In this document: in pieces, positions 1 to 7,981 of the stretch
Layout of the letters: each line of letters starts with the position of its first letter
Position numbering within the stretch: the stretch's first letter is position 1
From: a bacterium
GTDB taxonomy: Bacteria; UBP6; JAFGXH01
Assembly: GCA_027064085.1 (NCBI GenBank)
Contig: JAMOQH010000182.1
Location: 1-64,000, forward strand
Reading direction: 5' to 3'
Length of the DNA: 64,000 nt
Notes under the pieces: generated by a model
Told to the model about the DNA's origin: nothing
Database searches by the model: none
Seen by the model: only the letters and a program-made list of their open reading frames with translations
Translations under genes and position numbers: made by a program

Positions 1-2
1 AG

Positions 3-80
3 GATATGTGGGTAGATGTTTTTGGGTATATGCCTCATGTAGAAGAAAATGCAGAGAAATTATTTGATTTTAGGTATTAA
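3..80 (+). CDS. C-terminal tail of an unknown gene (partial)
   Basis: An open frame enters from the left edge and ends at a TAA at 78-80. It gives 25 residues ending in KLFDFRY. The composition is protein-like, with a mix of charged and aromatic residues, but the piece is too short to identify. It points toward the efflux operon at 2312-7819, so the region between the two would be convergent. That this is a real gene end is an inference. Confidence 0.35.
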   Translation, partial: DMWVDVFGYMPHVEENAEKLFDFRY

Positions 81-120
81 TTTGTGGGCATTCAACCACA
101 AAATTTGTGTTTTCATGCTT

Positions 121-151
121 AAAAAGTAACCAAACAAGTTTGTTTCTTTTT
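121..151. repeat. REP-like palindromic remnant
   Basis: The segment contains AAAAAGTAACC followed by the short palindrome AAACAAGTTTGTTT and a T-rich stretch. Its reverse complement resembles the element at 62285-62350, which shares the GAAACAA core, a short palindrome and GTTAC/ATTAC followed by TTTTTT. That copy lies directly downstream of a REP-associated tyrosine transposase, so this may be an old REP-type copy. The resemblance is partial. Confidence 0.35.
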
Positions 152-176
152 CTGTTTTAATATTAAATATAATATA

Positions 177-234
177 TTAAATAACTAAACTTCATTTTTA
201 CCAAATTGTTTAAATTTGGAGATAATTAATATAA
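177..234. repeat. Direct repeat copy 1: duplicated 3' end of the RND gene
   Basis: These 58 bp match 2304-2361 with 5 mismatches by direct comparison. Read on the minus strand, copy 1 still encodes ILIISKFKQFGKNEV and a stop. Copy 2 encodes ILIISKFKQIGKKNI and a stop, and is the present end of the RND pump gene. The two copies bracket 235-2303, which holds the higBA pair and a restriction-like scrap. This is the arrangement expected if a small element inserted at the 3' end of the pump gene. Confidence 0.75.
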
Positions 235-247
235 TTTATTTTGACCC

Positions 248-270
248 TAAAGACACAATTTATTTGACAC
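248..270. repeat. 23-bp sequence shared with 48906-48928
   Basis: A 23-bp string beginning TAAAGACACAATT and ending TTGACAC occurs here and, identically and in the same orientation, at 48906-48928. Both copies lie in non-coding DNA, and similarity downstream of the match is weak. It could be an insertion-sequence end left behind after loss of the transposase, but no transposase lies next to either copy. Confidence 0.6.
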
Positions 271-378
271 GACTGCCAAGGATGTCTTATATGGGGGAAT
301 CAACCAAGGGATTGTTTGATTTTTGAGGTAGTAAGTTACATATCACACTGTTTATTCCCCAAAAGGGAACTTTATTAC

Positions 379-407
379 TTGACAAATTGCTCTTAATAAA
401 GTATAGT
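379..407 (+). promoter_or_regulatory. Promoter of higBA
   Basis: TTGACA at 379-384 and TATAGT at 402-407 are separated by 17 bp. The expected transcription start is near 414, just ahead of an AGGAGG ribosome-binding site at 417-422 and an ATG at 426. The fit to a sigma70 promoter is very good. It also shows that the open frame extending upstream from 426 is not translated. Autorepression by the antitoxin would be usual, but I see no obvious operator palindrome. Confidence 0.75.
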
Positions 408-425
408 AAAAATGATAGGAGGCTG

Positions 426-719
426 ATGAATGTAATATCGAAAAAAGTAATAGAAGAGTTTATCAAAAAATATCGTGATACTGAAGCTTCTCTGCTGGCA
501 TGGTATCATGAGGCAAACACTAAAACTACTATTTGGAAAACAAGCAGTGATATAAAAAAAAGATATTCATCTGCAAGTTTCCTGAAAGAAAATTATGTTA
601 TTTTTAACATAAAAGGAAATAAATACAGGTTGGTAACTAAAGTTGCTTATAATTCAAGTACAGTACTTATAAAATGGATAGGTACGCATGCTGAATACAG
701 TAAAAAAAAGTTTCCATAA
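426..719 (+). CDS. higB: HigB-type mRNA interferase toxin
   Basis: The product is a 97-residue protein of the RelE/HigB superfamily, whose members cleave mRNA on the ribosome. Typical features are the N-terminal VIEEFIKKYRD helix, a central LKENYVIFNIKGNKYRLV strand block, and the C-terminal VLIKWIGTHAEYSKK, which matches the family ending (IGTHaeYdk). The length is normal. I chose the ATG at 426 because AGGAGG lies 3 nt upstream and the promoter overlaps the longer frame that opens at a TTG (387). The gene sits 11 bp ahead of its antitoxin, in the toxin-first order usual for higBA. The local direct repeats suggest it was acquired. Confidence 0.88.
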   Translation: MNVISKKVIEEFIKKYRDTEASLLAWYHEANTKTTIWKTSSDIKKRYSSASFLKENYVIFNIKGNKYRLVTKVAYNSSTVLIKWIGTHAEYSKKKFP

Positions 720-730
720 TAGGAGGATAT

Positions 731-1921
731 ATGAAAATTATCAGAACTGAAAGTGACTACAATAAAGCTCTTATTGAAATAGAAAAACTGATTGATTTAG
801 ACCCTGAAATTGGAACTGAAAATGCTAATAGCTTAGAAGTTTTATCTCTATTAATAGAAAAATACGAAAATGAATATTATCCTCTTAAAATGCCAACCCC
901 TATTGAAGCAATAAAGTTCAGAATGGAACAAGAAAATTTAAAAAATTCTGATTTAGTTAAATACATAGGTAGTAAATCTAAAGTTTCAGAAATTTTAAAT
1001 GGTAAAAGAACTTTATCTCTTTCTATGATTAGAAACTTACATAAAGGTTTAGGAATCCCAGTAGATGTATTAATTGCCGATTCAACTCGAAGTTTACCAG
1101 AAGAAGTATCAGATATTGATTGGAAACAATATCCTATTAATCAAATGCTTAAAGAAAAATGGATTAATTTTAAAGGTTCATTGCAAGATGCAAAAAATAA
1201 TGCAGAAGAAATCATTAGAAATTTCTATAAAAATGCCTCTTTAAAACTAGATTCTGAAATTCTTTTAAGACAAAACATAAGAATTGATTCTATTGCAGAT
1301 GAATATGCTCTTAAAGCATGGCAAGTACAAGTTGTTACTCAAGCAAATAAAGTAACTGTTTCAAGAAAGTATAATAATAACCTATTAGATGAAGATTTTT
1401 TTAAAGATTTAAGAAAACTAAGTGCATTTAAAAAAGGTCCATTATTGGCACAGGAATTTTTATTGAATATTGGAATAAAACTAGTTATTGTTAAGCACTT
1501 AAAAAAAACATACCTCGATGGTGCTGCTTTTATGAATAACGGTACTCCAATAATTGGCTTAACATTAAGGTATGATAGAATTGATTCATTTTGGTTTACT
1601 TTATTTCATGAGTTAGCTCATATTAAGTTACACTTTATTAATGAAGAGAATAAATACTTTTTTGATGACCTAAAATCAAAGAGTAATGATAAAAAAGAAG
1701 AAGAAGCTGATAACTTTGCAAGAAATAATTTAATTAATAAAGATTCTTGGAATGAATTTTATGACAACTTTTTAACTAAAAAAAATATTATTGATTTTGC
1801 CAATAAACTTAAAATATCTCCTGCAATTGTTGCAGGAAGAGTACAACATGAAAGAAATAATTATAGAATTTTCAGAAACTTAATACAAACAGAAAGTATT
1901 AGAGATATGTTTAAAATATAA
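731..1921 (+). CDS. higA: HigA-like antitoxin with C-terminal ImmA/IrrE metallopeptidase domain
   Basis: A 396-residue protein. Residues about 50-120 form a HigA-type helix-turn-helix (EAIKFRMEQENLKNSDL, then SKVSEILNGKRTLS). Residues about 190-350 form an ImmA/IrrE (COG2856) domain with the zinc motif HELAH near residues 292-296 and a downstream EEADNFARN. Ordinary HigA proteins are about 100 residues, so the protease domain is an addition of roughly 250 residues. The HTH should bind HigB and the promoter. ImmA/IrrE enzymes cleave repressors, so the fusion may allow self-cleavage or cleavage of a partner (inference). AGGAGG lies immediately upstream of the ATG. The gene is co-transcribed with higB. 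Confidence 0.85.
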   Translation: MKIIRTESDYNKALIEIEKLIDLDPEIGTENANSLEVLSLLIEKYENEYYPLKMPTPIEAIKFRMEQENLKNSDLVKYIGSKSKVSEILNGKRTLSLSMIRNLHKGLGIPVDVLIADSTRSLPEEVSDIDWKQYPINQMLKEKWINFKGSLQDAKNNAEEIIRNFYKNASLKLDSEILLRQNIRIDSIADEYALKAWQVQVVTQANKVTVSRKYNNNLLDEDFFKDLRKLSAFKKGPLLAQEFLLNIGIKLVIVKHLKKTYLDGAAFMNNGTPIIGLTLRYDRIDSFWFTLFHELAHIKLHFINEENKYFFDDLKSKSNDKKEEEADNFARNNLINKDSWNEFYDNFLTKKNIIDFANKLKISPAIVAGRVQHERNNYRIFRNLIQTESIRDMFKI

Positions 1922-2044
1922 GGTTCCCGTTCGGTAAATAAAAATAAAATTATTTTTTTAGGAACACTACTTGACTTTTTCGAAAGATGAACTATATTAC
2001 ATTATCTTTGCAATTATTTTGAGTTTTTAGATTTGTTTTGTTGT

Positions 2045-2195
2045 TTAGTAATTTCCCCTATAATTTACTTCTTTCCACCCCTCAGGCAATCCATCTTTAT
2101 TCATCATTCCCTCCAAGTTCAGCTTCAATTTCTTCCTCCACCATCAGATGCTTTGCATCTGAACAAGGGGTTGCAACCCCTTGTTGGTTAGCCAT
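2045..2195 (-). pseudogene. Remnant resembling an hsdM/hsdS junction
   Basis: Two tiny overlapping minus-strand frames are present. The first (2195-2097) encodes 32 residues ending EEEIEAELGGNDE. The second (2107-2045) begins MMNKDGLPEGWKEV behind a GGAGG site and stops after 20 residues. DGLPEGW is the characteristic opening of type I restriction specificity (HsdS) target-recognition domains, and the overlap is typical of hsdM-hsdS junctions. Nothing else of such a system is visible nearby, so I read it as a decayed fragment. The first frame also contains two hairpins (2145-2185). Confidence 0.4.
2145..2185. repeat. Two adjacent palindromes
   Basis: CAGATGC-TTT-GCATCTG (2145-2161) is followed directly by a perfect 24-bp palindrome with half-site AACAAGGGGTTG (2162-2185). 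The double-hairpin layout resembles REP-type elements. It lies inside the restriction-like remnant. No T-run follows on either strand, so a terminator role is unlikely. Confidence 0.55.
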
Positions 2196-2303
2196 ATATC
2201 TCTACCTAAATAATTAAAAACTTATATAAGTTCCTATATCAATATAAAAGCCCTAAATCCTCAAGCTTAGACATGATTCTAGATAGCTTATTTTAAAAAA
2301 AGG

Positions 2304-2361
2304 TTAAATAACTAAATATTCTTTTTACCAATTTGTTTAAATTTGGAGATAATTAATATAA
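2304..2361. repeat. Direct repeat copy 2: functional 3' end of the RND gene
   Basis: This is the partner of 177-234 (58 bp, 5 mismatches). It covers the last 16 codons and the stop of the RND pump gene plus 8 bp beyond the stop. Confidence 0.75.
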
Positions 2362-5300
2362 AAAAATACTTTATATCATCTAAAATTTTATAAATAACAG
2401 GAATTAAAAATAGTGTTAAAAGTGTTGCAAATCCTATTCCCCATATTATTGTTACTGCCATAGGTTGCCAAGTTTTACTTGCTCCTGTTGCAAAAAATGC
2501 CATAGGAATTAAACCTCCAATAGTTGTTACAGTTGTTAAAACAATTGGCCTTAGTCTTATTACCCCAGCCTCAATTAAAGTTTCTTTTTTGTCCTTATTT
2601 TTATCCTTTAAAATCATTTTATTTATTAAATCAACTAAAATAATACTGTCATTTACCACAATTCCAATTAAAGCTACTAGAGAAATCATTGCCATAAAAG
2701 AAAGTGGTAAGTTTGATAAATGCAAACCTATTGCTACTCCAATTAATGAAAACGGAATTGCTGTTAAAATTATCATTGGCTGTAAAAATGAATTAAATTG
2801 AATTCCTAAAATTGCATAAATAAGAATTAAAGCCATAAAAAAAGCAATTAAAACATCATGAATAGCGTGTTTTTGGTCTTCAGCTTCTCCCTTTAGTGTA
2901 ATATTATATCCAGGATATTTTTTTTCTAAATTAGGCCTTAGTTTGCCAGATATTTTTTTATTAACTTTATTTGATGTAGTTTTTAAAGGATTAATATTTG
3001 CTTTTATTCTTATTTCTCTTATGCCATCTCTTCTTTTGATTTTTGCTAGTTTTTGAACTTCTTTTAATTTTACCAAATCTCCAATTCTAATAAGTTGTCC
3101 TTTTGTTGTTCTTATTGGAAAATTTCTTATATCATCAAGAGAATATTGTTTTTTTCTGTCTAATCTAACCCAAATACTTAATTCTTTACCATCTTTATCT
3201 AGATATTTTCCTGCATATTTTCCTGCTGTAAATCCTCTTACTATAAAAGCGACTTTAGAAAGTGATAAATTAGCTTTATTTAAAGCATCCATATTTGGAA
3301 TTATTTCAATTTGATTGTTTCTTTCTATAATTGAAGACCTTAAATCGACAACACCATCTGTTTTTTTAAGAAATTTTATAATTTTTTCTCCAATTTCAAC
3401 TAATTTATTTAATTCTTCTCCTGTAACAGAAATATCAATTGCTCTTCCTTTTGGAGGCCCATTGGCATTTTCAAAGAATTCAAAACCTACTATTTTAGGC
3501 ATTGAATTTGCCTTTTTTCTCATTTCATTTTTAATTTTTTCCTGAATTTCTTTATCTTCTGTAGTTAAATCCATTCTAAGTTCTGCAACATGTTCTCTAA
3601 CTATCCATCTGTTATCTTCTATTACTCTGCCTGCAATAGAAACAATGGATTTTACATATTTAGGATGGAAATTTTTTAATGTAAATTCTTCTATTTCTTT
3701 TAGGTATTTTATTGTTTCTTTAATATTTGTACTTTCTGGGAGTTCTAATTTTGCATTTAATTTATCTGTTGTAGAAGATGAAAACATTACGATATTCAAA
3801 CTTTTTGCTAAATATATAGAGTATCCTAGTACAATAAAAGATAACACTATAGTTAAATATCTTAATTTTAAAGTCCAAAAGAGTAGTTTTTTGTATAAAT
3901 TAACAATAAGTTCCCACCATTTATTTTTATTATTCTTTTTTTTGTTTAATTTTTTCATTTCATATAAATGAACAGGTAAAACAGTTATTGCCTCTAAAAG
4001 AGATGCAAGTAAGGTAAAAGCAACGATAATAGGCATTTCTCTTAAAAACTTTCCCATTACACCACTAATGGTTAAAAGTGGTAAAAATGCAGCTATTGTC
4101 GTTAGTATTGATGATATAACAGGCCATATAATTTCAGTTGTACCTTTTAATGCTGCATCATAAGAGCTTGCTCCTTCTTCACGATATCTATATACATTTT
4201 CTATTACAACAATTGCATCATCAACAAGCATTCCAGAAACTAAAATCATTGCAAAGATTGATAATGAATTAATAGTATAACCAAAAAAGTACATCATTAA
4301 AAAAGTAGCTAAAAAAGAAAACGGAATGCCAATAACAGCTAAAAGGGCAGGACGCCACCCTAAAAATATTAACAGTAAAATAGCAACTAATACTATTCCT
4401 AGCATTGCATTATTTTTTAAAATAGAAATAGATTTATCAACTCTTTCACCTTGGTCATTTCTATATGAAATATCTATATTTTTTTTGTTATTAATATATT
4501 TTGAAGCAATTTTTTTTAGATTTTTTGTTATTTTAACAATATTTGAGCCATGTTTTCTCATAACATATAAAGAAACTGAGTTTTTGCTATTTAAAAATGC
4601 TTTTACTCCCCCTTTTAGGGCCTGTTTCTTTATTAACGCAATATCACTCAGTTTTAATTGCATTCCCGAATCATTAGTTCTTAATATTATATTTTTTATT
4701 TGCTTTATATTTTTAAAGTTTCCTACTGTTTTTACTATGAATTCTTTTGAATTTACATTTAGTTTTCCGCCGGGAATCCTAAAATTATTTTTATTAATTG
4801 CAAAAACTATATCATCAATAGTTAAGGAATACCTATTTAATTTATCTATGTCTACTTTTATAACTATTTCTTTGTCTTCAACTCCAGCTATTGAAATATC
4901 TTTAATATCCTTTATTTTATTCATTAGTTTTCTTTTGAGATTTTCTGCAATTAGTTTAAATTCTTTAGGAGTATAGTTATCACTTGAAAGCATAATGGAA
5001 ATAATGGGGTCTGTATCTCCTGTTGCTATTTTGTATATATAAGGACCAAACATTTCATTTTTACTTGGCATATTTGGAATTTTATTTATTACTGACTCCA
5101 TATCAGAGATTCTTTGTTCATAATTTTTTACATTTTCAACAAACTTAATCATAAAAACAGATTTTCCAGGTTCAGATTTAGAGGTTATTTCATCAATATC
5201 TTCAACTTTAGTTAAAGCATCTTCAATTGGAATAGTTATAATTCTTTCTATCTCTTCACTTGATGCTCCTGGATACGATGTTACTATTATTGCAAAATCT

Positions 5301-5425
5301 AAATTGACAGCAGGTAGTTCTTCAACGGGAAGTTTTTGTATAGCAATAAAGCCAAATAGTAATACTGATATAAAAATAAAGTGGCTTATAACTCTTTTTT
5401 TTAGGAATAACTTAATTAGATTCAT
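2312..5425 (-). CDS. RND-family inner-membrane efflux pump (HAE1/AcrB-like), system 1
   Basis: At 1037 residues this has the normal length for an AcrB/MdtB-type proton-driven pump. It has an N-terminal membrane helix, a large periplasmic loop, a block of helices containing LVSGMLVDDAIVVIENVY with the paired aspartates of the proton relay, a second periplasmic loop and a second helical block. It should export hydrophobic compounds or lipids through the adaptor at 5422 and the TolC protein at 6521. The start codon overlaps the adaptor's end by 4 nt, so the three genes form one operon. Its last 58 bp are duplicated at 177-234. The substrate cannot be read from sequence. Confidence 0.93.
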   Translation of the reverse strand: MNLIKLFLKKRVISHFIFISVLLFGFIAIQKLPVEELPAVNLDFAIIVTSYPGASSEEIERIITIPIEDALTKVEDIDEITSKSEPGKSVFMIKFVENVKNYEQRISDMESVINKIPNMPSKNEMFGPYIYKIATGDTDPIISIMLSSDNYTPKEFKLIAENLKRKLMNKIKDIKDISIAGVEDKEIVIKVDIDKLNRYSLTIDDIVFAINKNNFRIPGGKLNVNSKEFIVKTVGNFKNIKQIKNIILRTNDSGMQLKLSDIALIKKQALKGGVKAFLNSKNSVSLYVMRKHGSNIVKITKNLKKIASKYINNKKNIDISYRNDQGERVDKSISILKNNAMLGIVLVAILLLIFLGWRPALLAVIGIPFSFLATFLMMYFFGYTINSLSIFAMILVSGMLVDDAIVVIENVYRYREEGASSYDAALKGTTEIIWPVISSILTTIAAFLPLLTISGVMGKFLREMPIIVAFTLLASLLEAITVLPVHLYEMKKLNKKKNNKNKWWELIVNLYKKLLFWTLKLRYLTIVLSFIVLGYSIYLAKSLNIVMFSSSTTDKLNAKLELPESTNIKETIKYLKEIEEFTLKNFHPKYVKSIVSIAGRVIEDNRWIVREHVAELRMDLTTEDKEIQEKIKNEMRKKANSMPKIVGFEFFENANGPPKGRAIDISVTGEELNKLVEIGEKIIKFLKKTDGVVDLRSSIIERNNQIEIIPNMDALNKANLSLSKVAFIVRGFTAGKYAGKYLDKDGKELSIWVRLDRKKQYSLDDIRNFPIRTTKGQLIRIGDLVKLKEVQKLAKIKRRDGIREIRIKANINPLKTTSNKVNKKISGKLRPNLEKKYPGYNITLKGEAEDQKHAIHDVLIAFFMALILIYAILGIQFNSFLQPMIILTAIPFSLIGVAIGLHLSNLPLSFMAMISLVALIGIVVNDSIILVDLINKMILKDKNKDKKETLIEAGVIRLRPIVLTTVTTIGGLIPMAFFATGASKTWQPMAVTIIWGIGFATLLTLFLIPVIYKILDDIKYFFILIISKFKQIGKKNI

Positions 5426-6528
5426 TTGTTTTCCATTATTTTAACAGTTTGGTTATTTTTTAATCCTATATGGCCGTCTTTAATAATTTTATATTCTTTT
5501 TTATTGCTTTTAATTGAAATTATCATATTACCATTATTGTTATCATTTAATAATTTTACTTTAGTTTTAATTGCTTTATTATTTTCTAATAAAAACAAGT
5601 AATAATTATTATCTTCTAATTTTAAAATATCTCTCTTTATTTCAAAAGCATTTTTATATTCTTTTAAAGGTATTTTTATCTTTACTTGTGTTTCATTTAT
5701 TAAATCACAATTACTTATTGTTAATTTTATTGGATATAGTTTCGTAATAGGTTCGGTAGATTCAGAAATACCTATTATACTTGCATCACATTTTGTTTTA
5801 TCTGGAGAAATTACTTCAATTTTATTATTTTTATTATAGGATTTTATAACTAATAAGTCTTCCCAAGTAACTCCAATTATGGCTTCAAAATTTTTATTAT
5901 CTATAATTCTACCTATTGGTGTTCCTATGGTTACAATATCACCTTTTTGTTTATTTCTTGTTGTTATAATTCCATCAAAAGGAGCATATACAAATGATTT
6001 ATCATAATTATTTTTTGCAATATTATAAGCAATAGATGCTTTTTTAAAGGCAAATCCTGCTAAAATTACCCTGTTTTTACTTGCATCAAAGGTTTCTTGA
6101 TTAATAATATTCTTTTTTAACAGTATTTTATCCTTTTCTAATAATGATTTTACATATTTTAATTGATGTTGTGCCTCTTCTTTTATTACTTTTTTTAAGT
6201 CTAAGTCTATTTTTTTTAAACTAGTATCAATTACTGCTAATAATTGACCTTTTTTAACTGTTGTGCCCATATCAAAGCTTAGTGTAGTGATTATTCCACT
6301 TGATTGTGCTACCAAAAAGATATCTTTTTTGGGTTTTAGTATAGAATTATATGATCTTATTTTTATTATATTATGGGGAACTATAGTTTTTATTTTTATT
6401 ATTTTAATAGGAATATTCTTGTTTTTATTGTGCTTACCTTTTTTGGATGAATAAGATGAGGACTTATCTTTATTAACACAAGATAATATTAGCAGTGTTG
6501 ATAATAATATAATTAGTATTTTAGTCAT
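5422..6528 (-). CDS. Periplasmic adaptor (membrane-fusion) lipoprotein, system 1
   Basis: A 368-residue HlyD/AcrA-type adaptor. A lipoprotein signal ends in LLILSC near residue 16, so it should be lipid-anchored. The biotinyl-lipoyl-like motif GTTVKKGQLLAVIDT, an alpha-hairpin of about 60 residues, the mirrored lipoyl half (SFVYAPFDGIITTRNKQKGDIVTIGTPIG) and C-terminal beta-barrel strands follow in the usual order. It bridges the RND pump and the TolC channel. The start overlaps the upstream TolC gene by 8 nt and the stop overlaps the pump gene by 4 nt. Confidence 0.9.
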   Translation of the reverse strand: MTKILIILLSTLLILSCVNKDKSSSYSSKKGKHNKNKNIPIKIIKIKTIVPHNIIKIRSYNSILKPKKDIFLVAQSSGIITTLSFDMGTTVKKGQLLAVIDTSLKKIDLDLKKVIKEEAQHQLKYVKSLLEKDKILLKKNIINQETFDASKNRVILAGFAFKKASIAYNIAKNNYDKSFVYAPFDGIITTRNKQKGDIVTIGTPIGRIIDNKNFEAIIGVTWEDLLVIKSYNKNNKIEVISPDKTKCDASIIGISESTEPITKLYPIKLTISNCDLINETQVKIKIPLKEYKNAFEIKRDILKLEDNNYYLFLLENNKAIKTKVKLLNDNNNGNMIISIKSNKKEYKIIKDGHIGLKNNQTVKIMENK

Positions 6529-7819
6529 GGATATTACCTGAAAGTATTTTTAATTGATAATATGAATTATATATTTGTGTTTTTAAGTTTACTAAGTTAG
6601 TTTCTTTAGATAAACTGTCATTTTCTGCCTTTAATATATCTAATATATTATATTTTCCATGTTTATAGCCTATTTTTATTTGTTCTAGTTTTTCTTGGCT
6701 TAACTTTAAGGCTAATTTTAATGATTTTTTTTGTAATAGTGAATTTTTTAACATATTTATTGCTTTTTTAATAGCTGTTTTTTGATTTTTAATAGTTTCT
6801 TGTAATTGTAATTTGGTATTTGTTAAATCTAGTCTTTTTATTTTATTATCAGTTGAATCACTAAGGGAGTTAAAGATATTAAAACTTAATAATAAAGATA
6901 GTGAATGACCTTTTGTAATAGGAAATTCCCAAAAATTTTCAGTGTATGGGGAGTAATTATATCTTAAATTTATATTAGGCCAGTAATTTTTTTTAGATAA
7001 CTCTAAATTATATTTAGAAAGTTCTAGTATTTCTCTATTTTGTTTAACTATAGGTGAGTTGTTTTCTAGTTTTTTAATAAACAGTGTTATTAATTTGCCT
7101 TTTTCTGTTTTTATAATATTTTGAGGGATTTCGTTTTCTATTGATAATTCAGTAGGCAAAATTTCTTTGTTTATTAAAGATGACATTTCAATAAAAGTAT
7201 TATCTAGTTCCATTTGAGTATTTAGTATAGCTGATTTTCTTTCTTCACAGGATAGTTTAAATGTTAATAAATCAACTTTTACCAGTTTTCCAAGTGTGCT
7301 TAATAATTTTGCATTTTCATAGTTTTTTTGTGCTAAAGCTAGTGACTTTTGAAGTATTTTGAGTTTATTTTGTAGGTTATATGCTTTTATAAATAGTGAA
7401 ATAGCTTGAGACTTTAAATTTAAAATTATAATTTTTAGTTCATATTCGGATAATTTTTTATTGGATTTGTTAATTTTTAATAAGCTAAATCGTTTTTCGC
7501 CTAGAAAAATTGGTAAATTTATAGTTAAGTTTTTGGTCCAACTTGGATTTTGAGGAGCAGGTGAAGAGCTAGGGAGATATTTGCTAAAAGCTGAATTATT
7601 TCTTGAATTTACTGTTGCACCATAATTAAAATCGGCTGTTGGTAAAAAGTTGTTATAGCTTTGTTTTAAAGATAAAGATTTCTTTTTTATTATATTTTTT
7701 TTTATTTTTATGGACAAATTATTATTATTTAACAATTTTAAATAGCTTTTGAAACTCAAATTGTTATCATTTGAGGCATAAATTTGTATAGAAAGTAATA
7801 TGAATAATAAAGTCTTAAT
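6521..7819 (-). CDS. TolC-family outer-membrane efflux protein, system 1, with probable ATT start
   Basis: An outer-membrane channel of about 432 residues with two TolC repeats. The coiled-coil segments include KNYENAKLLSTLGKLVKVDLL and the C-terminal KIGYKHGKYNILDILKAEND, which are typical of the family. The first ATG/GTG/TTG in frame is TTG 7759, but that omits the signal peptide. Upstream, in frame, lies I-KTLLFILLSIQIYA-SNDNN, a textbook signal peptide. It follows GGAG and begins at ATT (7819-7817), with an in-frame stop just before it. So either ATT is used, as in infC, or this position is an ATG-to-ATT change or sequencing error. It is the first gene of efflux operon 1. Confidence 0.85.
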   Translation of the reverse strand: MKTLLFILLSIQIYASNDNNLSFKSYLKLLNNNNLSIKIKKNIIKKKSLSLKQSYNNFLPTADFNYGATVNSRNNSAFSKYLPSSSPAPQNPSWTKNLTINLPIFLGEKRFSLLKINKSNKKLSEYELKIIILNLKSQAISLFIKAYNLQNKLKILQKSLALAQKNYENAKLLSTLGKLVKVDLLTFKLSCEERKSAILNTQMELDNTFIEMSSLINKEILPTELSIENEIPQNIIKTEKGKLITLFIKKLENNSPIVKQNREILELSKYNLELSKKNYWPNINLRYNYSPYTENFWEFPITKGHSLSLLLSFNIFNSLSDSTDNKIKRLDLTNTKLQLQETIKNQKTAIKKAINMLKNSLLQKKSLKLALKLSQEKLEQIKIGYKHGKYNILDILKAENDSLSKETNLVNLKTQIYNSYYQLKILSGNIHD

Positions 7820-7845
7820 ACAACTCCATTAAAAAATCTGTTTTT

Positions 7846-7873
7846 AGTATAATCTATATAATGATTTTTGCAA
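7846..7873 (-). promoter_or_regulatory. Promoter of efflux operon 1
   Basis: On the minus strand TTGCAA (7873-7868) and TATACT (7851-7846) are 16 bp apart. The TATACT box lies about 27 bp ahead of the proposed ATT start. The same TTGCAA-16-TATA(A/C)T layout occurs ahead of ftsY and pth. I see no TetR-like operator here, unlike in operon 2. Confidence 0.6.
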
Positions 7874-7894
7874 GTATTTAAGTGATTTTTATGT

Positions 7895-7962
7895 AAAAAA
7901 GAGTCCTTTTCAGAAGTAGCCAGAGGGGTTAATTCTTGAAGCTTCTTACTCTGAAAAGGACT
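7895..7962 (-). terminator. Rho-independent terminator of the Cys-rich lipoprotein gene
   Basis: A 13-bp perfect stem (AGTCCTTTTCAGA at 7902-7914 with TCTGAAAAGGACT at 7950-7962) closes a loop of about 35 nt. On the minus strand it is followed by a short C/T stretch and TTTTTT. It lies directly after the stop of the lipoprotein gene at 7982 and separates it from efflux operon 1. Confidence 0.75.
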
Positions 7963-7981
7963 TTACTTGAATATGTATTAT

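Noticed and set aside
387-425. N-terminal extension of the toxin gene from a TTG at 387
   Set aside because: It overlaps the predicted -10 box, and the ATG at 426 has a perfect ribosome-binding site.
4326-4976. 216-residue plus-strand frame inside the RND gene
   Set aside because: It is antisense to a long conserved pump gene, with no ribosome-binding site and no recognisable domain.
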